Shown here: piece after piece, positions 6,630 through 10,621 of the stretch
How positions within the stretch are numbered: position 1 is the first letter of the stretch
Layout: every line of letters starts with the position of its first letter
From: Bacteroidota bacterium
GTDB lineage: Bacteria; Bacteroidota; Bacteroidia; Bacteroidales; Rikenellaceae
Reading direction: 5' to 3'
NCBI GenBank assembly: GCA_023443765.1
Contig: JAEZTA010000099.1
Span: forward strand, 1 to 10,621
Length of the DNA: 10,621 nt
Program-made: the position numbers and the translations under genes
Notes under the pieces: generated by a model
The model's database searches: none
What the model was told of the DNA's origin: nothing
Seen by the model: the letters and a program-made list of their open reading frames with translations, nothing else

Positions 6630-6929
6630 ATGGCAAAACAGGCGATAACCCTCAAAATAGCAGGCAAGAGCTATCCGTTCAACATCGAGAGCGGGAAGGA
6701 GGAGGTATACCGGCTTGCCGAACGGGAGGTGAACAGCTACCTCGCACTGATAAAACAACAGAATATCAAGAACTGGAACGACCAGGACTATCTGTCGATG
6801 ACCGCGCTGAAGTTCGCCATTGCGAACGTCGGAATGCGGCAGAGCCGCGAGGTGGACAGCGAAGACCTCCGGCAGCTCGAAAAAATCGGCACGGAAATAG
6901 ATGCGTATCTGAACGACCCGAAAAAGTAA
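6630..6929 (+). CDS. zapA: Cell division protein ZapA
   Basis: This 99-aa protein binds FtsZ and promotes bundling of its filaments at midcell. It shows the ZapA pattern: a short N-terminal beta region with ITLKIAGKSYPFNIESGKEE, then a helix beginning VYRLAEREVNSYL, and a C-terminal coiled-coil helix (QDYLSMTALKFAIANVG, then LEKIGTEIDAYL). The length is normal for the family. It lies 63 nt after the coiled-coil gene and just before the 6S RNA, an arrangement also seen in proteobacteria, where zapA (ygfE) neighbours ssrS. Confidence 0.92.
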   Translation: MAKQAITLKIAGKSYPFNIESGKEEVYRLAEREVNSYLALIKQQNIKNWNDQDYLSMTALKFAIANVGMRQSREVDSEDLRQLEKIGTEIDAYLNDPKK

Positions 6930-7017
6930 CCCCGGGAAGAGCAGTTCAGGGAAGCGAAACCCGGCTGCGGACAATACGTACAGCGAGAAAAACGTTCTTT
7001 TACATATAAGAATCTAC

Positions 7018-7212
7018 CCGCATAGATTCCTTAAAGCTTTGCGAAACTGAACACTTTTTAAATTGGGGCAACTCAGGACGCTTCAAAATCAGGCCTTACT
7101 ACCCTCACGGGGAGTACGTTACGGCGTACCGTTGGAAGATTGCGATTGTCGGAGCCCCCACACATGACTGATCGGCAGATTCGTCAAACGAGACTAAGGA
7201 ATCCTATGCGGT
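7018..7212 (+). ncRNA. ssrS: 6S RNA
   Basis: This 340-nt region without a coding gene between zapA and rny folds like 6S RNA, which binds the housekeeping RNA polymerase by mimicking an open promoter. A long closing stem pairs 7018-7033 with 7195-7211 (16 pairs, one bulged C). Inside it, largely unpaired segments (about 7034-7064 and 7160-7194) form the central bubble. A second arm begins with GGGGC (7065-7069) pairing GCCCC (7154-7158) and ends in the hairpin GTACG/CGTAC (7114-7118, 7125-7129). The closing stem is followed by seven T, so it doubles as the terminator. A weak AT-rich element (TACATATA, about 7001-7008) precedes it. Its place between zapA and rny fits known Bacteroidota 6S RNA genes. 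The ends are approximate. Confidence 0.85.
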
Positions 7213-7218
7213 TTTTTT
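7195..7218 (+). terminator. 3' arm of the 6S RNA closing stem plus T-run
   Basis: The 3' arm (7195-7211) of the 6S closing stem is followed directly by TTTTTTT (7212-7218). The full stem closes only after the whole RNA is made, so termination may rely on refolding or on 3' processing. It probably limits, but need not abolish, read-through into rny 50 nt downstream. Confidence 0.5.
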
Positions 7219-7269
7219 ATGGCTACACATTAAGAAACCCTAATAATAATTAAAAACAAGCAAAGACCA

Positions 7270-8817
7270 ATGTATAGTATCATTTTGGCTGCCACAATCT
7301 CTGCCGTGGTCGCCGTCGTAGTCTACGCGGTCGTAACGAACCTCGTGGCCAAGACGTCGATCCGCAAGCGCCGCGAAGCCGCCATCAAGGAGGCTGAGGC
7401 CGAGGGAGAGATGATCAAGAAGGAGCGCATCCTTCAGGCAAAAGAGAAATTCATACAGCTCAAGAGCGAATACGACCGCCAGGTCAACGAGCGGAACCAG
7501 AAGATCGCCCAGAGCGAGCAGCGCGCCAAGCAGATCGAGCAGAACCTGCAGAACCAGCAGCGCGACCTGGAGAACAAACTCCGCGAGAACGACCGGCTGA
7601 AAGAGCAGATGCAGAATCAGTTGCAGATCCTCGAACACAAGAAGGAGGAGGTCGACCAGATGCAGCGCGAACAGAATGCGCGCCTGGAGCAGATTTCGGG
7701 CATGAGTTCGGAAGACGCCAAGAACATCCTCATCGAGAACATGAAGGCCGAGGCCAAGACCGAAGCCGCTTCCTATATCAACGAAACCGTCGAAGAGGCC
7801 AAACTGACGGCGACGAAAGAGGCTAAGCGCATCATCGTAGCGTCGATCCAGCGCGTAGCGACTGAGACCGCTATCGAAAACGCCGTGACGGTGTTCAACA
7901 TCGAGAGCGACGAAGTCAAAGGCCGGATCATCGGCCGCGAGGGCCGCAACATCCGCGCCCTGGAGGCTGCAACGGGCATCGAGATCATCGTCGACGACAC
8001 CCCGGAGGCCATTATCCTCTCGGGATTCGACCCCGTACGCCGCGAAATCGCACGCCTAGCCCTGCACCAGTTGGTAACCGACGGCCGCATCCACCCCGCA
8101 CGTATCGAGGAGGTAGTTGCCAAGGTCCAGAAGCAGATCGAGGAAGAGATCGTCGAGGTCGGCAAACGTACGACGATCGACCTCGGAATCCACGGACTGC
8201 ACCCCGAGCTGATCCGCATGATCGGCAAGATGAAATACCGTTCGTCCTACGGCCAGAACCTGTTGCAGCACGCCCGTGAAACGGCGAACCTCGCAGGCAT
8301 CATGGCTTCGGAACTGGGCCTCAACCCCAAAACCGCCCGCCGCGCAGGCCTCCTGCACGACATCGGCAAGGTGCCCGACGACGAACCGGAACTGCCGCAC
8401 GCAATCATCGGCATGAAGCTCGCCGAGAAGTACAAAGAGAAGCCCGAGATTTGCAATGCCATCGGCGCCCACCACGACGAAGTGGAGATGACTTCGATCA
8501 TCTCCCCGATCATCCAGGTCTGCGACGCCATTTCGGGCGCACGCCCCGGCGCACGCCGCGAGGTGGTGGAGAGCTACATCAAGCGCCTGAAGGAGATGGA
8601 GGACATCGCCCTTTCGTACCCCGGCGTGATGAAGACCTACGCTATCCAGGCCGGCCGCGAACTGCGCGTGATCGTCGGAGCGGACAAACTCACGGACCAG
8701 GAGTCGGAGGGACTGTCGCACGATATCGCCAAGAAGATCCAGGACGAAATGACGTACCCGGGTCAGGTGAAGATCACCGTCATCCGCGAAACCCGCGCCG
8801 TGTCCTACGCGAAATAA
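7270..8817 (+). CDS. rny: Ribonuclease Y
   Basis: This 515-aa membrane-anchored endoribonuclease starts mRNA decay. An N-terminal transmembrane helix lies at about 4-26. A long charged coiled coil follows (about 32-200). The KH RNA-binding domain carries GRIIGREGRNIRAL at 218-231. The HD catalytic domain has H334, the HD pair at H363-D364 within LLHDIGK, and D419 in VCDA. All key residues are present and the length is normal. The leader from 7219 to 7269 is very AT-rich and unstructured, which favours initiation without a Shine-Dalgarno sequence. I find no TAnnTTTG box right before the gene, so it may be read through from the zapA/6S region or use a variant promoter. The last 19 codons and the stop lie inside a tandem repeat (8758-8817 and 8899-8958). 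Confidence 0.96.
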   Translation: MYSIILAATISAVVAVVVYAVVTNLVAKTSIRKRREAAIKEAEAEGEMIKKERILQAKEKFIQLKSEYDRQVNERNQKIAQSEQRAKQIEQNLQNQQRDLENKLRENDRLKEQMQNQLQILEHKKEEVDQMQREQNARLEQISGMSSEDAKNILIENMKAEAKTEAASYINETVEEAKLTATKEAKRIIVASIQRVATETAIENAVTVFNIESDEVKGRIIGREGRNIRALEAATGIEIIVDDTPEAIILSGFDPVRREIARLALHQLVTDGRIHPARIEEVVAKVQKQIEEEIVEVGKRTTIDLGIHGLHPELIRMIGKMKYRSSYGQNLLQHARETANLAGIMASELGLNPKTARRAGLLHDIGKVPDDEPELPHAIIGMKLAEKYKEKPEICNAIGAHHDEVEMTSIISPIIQVCDAISGARPGARREVVESYIKRLKEMEDIALSYPGVMKTYAIQAGRELRVIVGADKLTDQESEGLSHDIAKKIQDEMTYPGQVKITVIRETRAVSYAK

Positions 8818-8898
8818 CCGTTGTGACCCGGGTATGACATCCGGAACACTGACAAACCTCCCTAAATCCCTCCTTTGATAAGGAGGGACTTTTTTTTA
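8758..8898 (+). repeat. Tandem repeat copy 1: rny 3' end, stop and terminator
   Basis: The first unit of a direct tandem duplication with an offset of 141 bp. It spans the last 19 codons and stop of rny (8758-8817), a 3' UTR, and a T-rich terminator. Over 8758-8817 it differs from copy 2 at one position (a silent C/T at 8798/8939). Over the next 32 nt (8818-8849) it differs at five. After that only the terminator architecture is shared. Confidence 0.9.
8867..8897 (+). terminator. First rny terminator
   Basis: TCCCTCCTT (8867-8875) and AAGGAGGGA (8880-8888) form a perfect 9-bp stem with a 4-nt loop, followed after one C by eight T (8890-8897). This is a strong intrinsic terminator 49 nt after the rny stop. 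Confidence 0.92.
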
Positions 8899-8958
8899 CC
8901 GGGTCAGGTGAAGATCACCGTCATCCGCGAAACCCGCGCTGTGTCCTACGCGAAATAA
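8899..8958 (+). pseudogene. Remnant of rny C-terminus (19 codons plus stop)
   Basis: In the rny reading frame (141 is a multiple of three) this segment still encodes PGQVKITVIRETRAVSYAK and a stop, identical in protein sequence to the end of RNase Y. It has no start codon at its head and lies after the real stop and a strong terminator, so it should not be expressed as protein. It is a duplication remnant. Confidence 0.85.
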
Positions 8959-8997
8959 CCGACGTGACCTGGGTACGCCATCCGGAACACAGACCGA

Positions 8998-9029
8998 ATC
9001 CCTCCTTTTTCCAAAGGAGGGATTTTTTT
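8998..9029 (+). terminator. Second terminator downstream of rny
   Basis: ATCCCTCCTTT (8998-9008) and AAAGGAGGGAT (9013-9023) form a perfect 11-bp stem with loop TTCC, followed by a T-run to 9029. It is as strong as the first terminator. Two such terminators in series isolate the downstream HD-domain gene from rny transcription. Confidence 0.92.
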
Positions 9030-9094
9030 GCATACAGGTCGGGAGCAAAGCCGGCATGCGACCGCAGGCCGATCCGTTATTCCGGGCTTTTTTA

Positions 9095-9102
9095 TACCTT
9101 TG
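9095..9102 (+). promoter_or_regulatory. -7 promoter element of the HD-domain gene
   Basis: TACCTTTG matches TAnnTTTG and is the same sequence as the -7 box of the zapB-like gene. It ends only 4 nt before the ATG at 9107, so transcription would begin at or very near the start codon. No clear TTTG is seen at the -33 spacing. Confidence 0.65.
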
Positions 9103-9106
9103 CACC

Positions 9107-9733
9107 ATGAACCGGGAACTCGAACAATACATCGAACGGGAGATCATCCCCCGCTATGCGCATTTCGACGCCGCACACCGCATGGACCACGTGCGGACAG
9201 TCATCGCACAAAGCCTCGAACTGGCCTCGCATTACGACGTGGACGCCGACATGGTATATGCCATCGCCGCCTACCACGACACGGGGCTTGTGAACGGACG
9301 CGAACAGCACCACATCGACGCCGGGCGCATTCTTGCGGCAGATGCCGAGTTGCGCCGCTGGTTCACCGAAGAGCAGATCGCCGTGATGCGCGACGCCGTG
9401 GAGGACCACCGCGCGTCGTCGGACCACGAACCCCGCACCATCTACGGGCGCATCGTGGCCGAAGCCGACCGGATGATCGACCCCGTGACGATCATTCGCC
9501 GCACCGTACAGTATGGACTGGCGCACTATCCCGAACTCGACCGCGAGGCCCAGTACGATCGCTGCCTCGCGCACCTGCAAAAGAAATACGCCGAAGGCGG
9601 CTACCTGCGGCTCTGGATCGCGGAATCGGCGAACGCCCGGCGGCTCGAAGAGTTGCGCGGCGTGATTCGCGACCCGCAGCGGTTGCGAGCAATTTTCGAC
9701 AACGTATTCGACGCCGAAGCTACCACAAAATAA
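9107..9733 (+). CDS. HD-domain metal-dependent phosphohydrolase
   Basis: A 208-aa single-domain HD protein. The metal-binding signature is complete: H28 in HRMDHV, H57-D58 in AAYHDTG, H101 in VEDHRAS, and D121 in AEADRMID. HD proteins of this type hydrolyse phosphate esters, often nucleotides; the substrate here is unknown. The protein has no signal peptide or membrane segment and should be cytosolic. The start MNRELEQYIE was chosen because the family begins just before HRxDHV and because the -7 box (9095-9102) lies inside the longer in-frame ORF that begins at 9056. It stands alone, isolated by two terminators upstream and a two-way terminator downstream. Confidence 0.85.
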   Translation: MNRELEQYIEREIIPRYAHFDAAHRMDHVRTVIAQSLELASHYDVDADMVYAIAAYHDTGLVNGREQHHIDAGRILAADAELRRWFTEEQIAVMRDAVEDHRASSDHEPRTIYGRIVAEADRMIDPVTIIRRTVQYGLAHYPELDREAQYDRCLAHLQKKYAEGGYLRLWIAESANARRLEELRGVIRDPQRLRAIFDNVFDAEATTK

Positions 9734-9802
9734 TCGGCTGTACAAGCAGGACGGAGCAAGACTCTGTAAAATCGGACGCAACACACTCCGACCCGATCTC
9801 AC

Positions 9803-9850
9803 AAAAAAAAAAATCCCGGACCGCCGCAAACGGCATCCGGGATTTCTGTT
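9803..9850. terminator. Two-way terminator between converging genes
   Basis: The arms 9811-9820 and 9836-9845 form a perfect 10-bp stem capped by an inner GCCG/CGGC stem with loop CAAA. On the minus strand it is followed by eleven T (the A-run 9803-9813), serving the dihydroorotate dehydrogenase-like gene that stops at 9865. On the plus strand it is followed by TCTGTTTTT-type sequence, serving the HD gene that stops at 9733. The 69 nt between the HD stop and this element (9734-9802) hold nothing I can recognise. Confidence 0.9.
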
Positions 9851-9864
9851 TTTGGAATAGCGGA

Positions 9865-10621
9865 CTACTCCGTATCGTGCGGGAAATACTTCATATACTG
9901 CACACGCTGGTAGAACTCGCCCTCCGAAGAGCCGTAGTCCATGCGTCCGCGGAATTCGTCGAGCGAGTCGAAGCCCTGACGGGCAGCCCACGCATCGACG
10001 AAACGATTCATCTCGCCGATCACCTCGTAACCGTATTTGTGGATCGCCGTGCAGACCTGCACCGCAGCGGCGCCGCAAAGCAGCGATTTAACCACGGCAG
10101 CCCCGTCGTGAACGCCCGTCGAAACGGCCACGTCCAACTGCGGAAGCGCATGGGCGCACAACGCCGTGCTGCGCAGGATGTTGCGCAGTTCGCTCGGCTG
10201 GCTGAACGGATCGCCGTTCACAAAGCACATCTTCTCGATGTCGATATCCGGTTCGAAAAAGCGGTTGTAAAGCACCAGACCGCTGGCCCCACGGCCCAAC
10301 AGCGCATCGCCGACCGACAGCACGTTCGTGAGGCGCATCGGCAGTTTCACCGACACGGGGATCGTCACCGCCGCAGCAACCTTGCGCACGATGTCGGCAT
10401 AGTGCTGCTCGATCTCCTGCGCTCCGGCCAGCCGGTCGGTGGGCAGCAGGAAGATATTCAGTTCCAGCGCCGAAGCTCCGGCCTGCTGCATGGCCGTCGC
10501 GTATTCGATCCACACGTCGCCTGCACCGGCGCAGTTGATGCTGCCGATGACGGGAATACCCGTCTTGGCGGAATCGGCGACCAGTTCCAGCAACTCGGCC
10601 TTATAAGCCTCGCCCAGATAG
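9865..10621 (-). CDS. Dihydroorotate dehydrogenase-like protein (5' end outside window)
   Basis: About 252 C-terminal residues are visible; the frame is open to the right edge, so the start lies outside. A TTG near 10593 is inside the gene and is not the start. The sequence follows the FMN-binding TIM barrel of the PyrD family: PVIGSINC, then ALELNIFLLP, VSVKLPMRLTN with the FMN-contacting lysine, GASGLVLYNRF, VSTGVHDGAAVVKSLLCGA with the phosphate-binding loop, and VQVCTAIHKYG. Bacteroidota carry such a paralogue, annotated as dihydroorotate dehydrogenase-like protein, beside a true pyrD. The PyrD active-site segment, usually KxSPN, reads KLPMR here, so its substrate may not be dihydroorotate. 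It ends at a strong two-way terminator. Confidence 0.85.
   Translation of the reverse strand, partial: YLGEAYKAELLELVADSAKTGIPVIGSINCAGAGDVWIEYATAMQQAGASALELNIFLLPTDRLAGAQEIEQHYADIVRKVAAAVTIPVSVKLPMRLTNVLSVGDALLGRGASGLVLYNRFFEPDIDIEKMCFVNGDPFSQPSELRNILRSTALCAHALPQLDVAVSTGVHDGAAVVKSLLCGAAAVQVCTAIHKYGYEVIGEMNRFVDAWAARQGFDSLDEFRGRMDYGSSEGEFYQRVQYMKYFPHDTE

Larger units (their letters stand above)
8899..9030 (+). repeat. Tandem repeat copy 2: duplicated rny 3' end and terminator
   Basis: The second unit starts directly after the T-run of the first terminator. The offset of 141 bp holds without gaps through 8990. Its terminator has the same TCCCTCC/GGAGGGA core but a different loop and a shorter spacer. 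Nothing in it can be translated as part of rny, because the rny stop at 8815-8817 lies upstream. Confidence 0.9.

Noticed and set aside
8815..8958. Stop-codon readthrough extending RNase Y into the second repeat copy
   Set aside because: After the TAA at 8815-8817 another in-frame stop (TGA, 8824-8826) comes within three codons, and a strong terminator intervenes.
1..10621. CRISPR array, tRNA, rRNA, insertion sequence or defence system
   Set aside because: No regularly spaced repeats, cloverleaf, transposase or nuclease-defence genes were seen on either strand.

Overview
The window is a stretch of core chromosome from a member of the Bacteroidota. It is most likely an Alistipes-like (Rikenellaceae) gut bacterium: GC-rich genes are separated by AT-rich leaders, there are no Shine-Dalgarno sequences before start codons, and several start regions carry the Bacteroidota -7 promoter element TAnnTTTG. 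The genus is an inference; the phylum is well supported by the gene content (DUF4295/bL38-type protein, DUF6794 protein, zapA - 6S RNA - rny order).

Layout. Positions 1-266 hold the end of rpmG and a 52-aa DUF4295 gene, closed by two consecutive hairpins, the second a good intrinsic terminator. Positions 286-3232 hold two genes on the minus strand: a secreted protein with a DUF1566-like domain and, 7 nt downstream of it, a fused GT8-GT4 glycosyltransferase. This minus-strand pair separates DUF4295 from ftsY, genes that are often neighbours in this phylum. Divergent -7 elements lie at 3254-3293. Positions 3396-6084 form a plus-strand operon: ftsY, a small secreted DUF6794 protein, and rimO, which overlaps the DUF6794 gene by 14 nt. 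Positions 6181-6929 hold a well-formed promoter, a coiled-coil ZapB-like protein and zapA. A 6S RNA follows at about 7018-7212, then rny (ribonuclease Y) at 7270-8817.

The 3' end of rny, including its last 19 codons, stop codon and terminator, is tandemly duplicated with an offset of 141 bp. The second copy leaves a non-coding rny remnant and a second terminator. An HD-domain hydrolase (9107-9733) follows, with a start codon only a few bases from its -7 element. A strong two-way terminator then separates it from a minus-strand dihydroorotate dehydrogenase-like gene that runs off the right edge.

Most of the window is housekeeping: ribosome parts and ribosome modification (rpmG, DUF4295, rimO), membrane targeting (ftsY), division (zapA and its coiled-coil neighbour), and RNA control (6S RNA, RNase Y). 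I see no defence system, CRISPR array, mobile element or tRNA. The most unusual features are the rny 3'-end duplication, the GT8-GT4 fusion paired with a secreted protein, and the near-leaderless HD gene.
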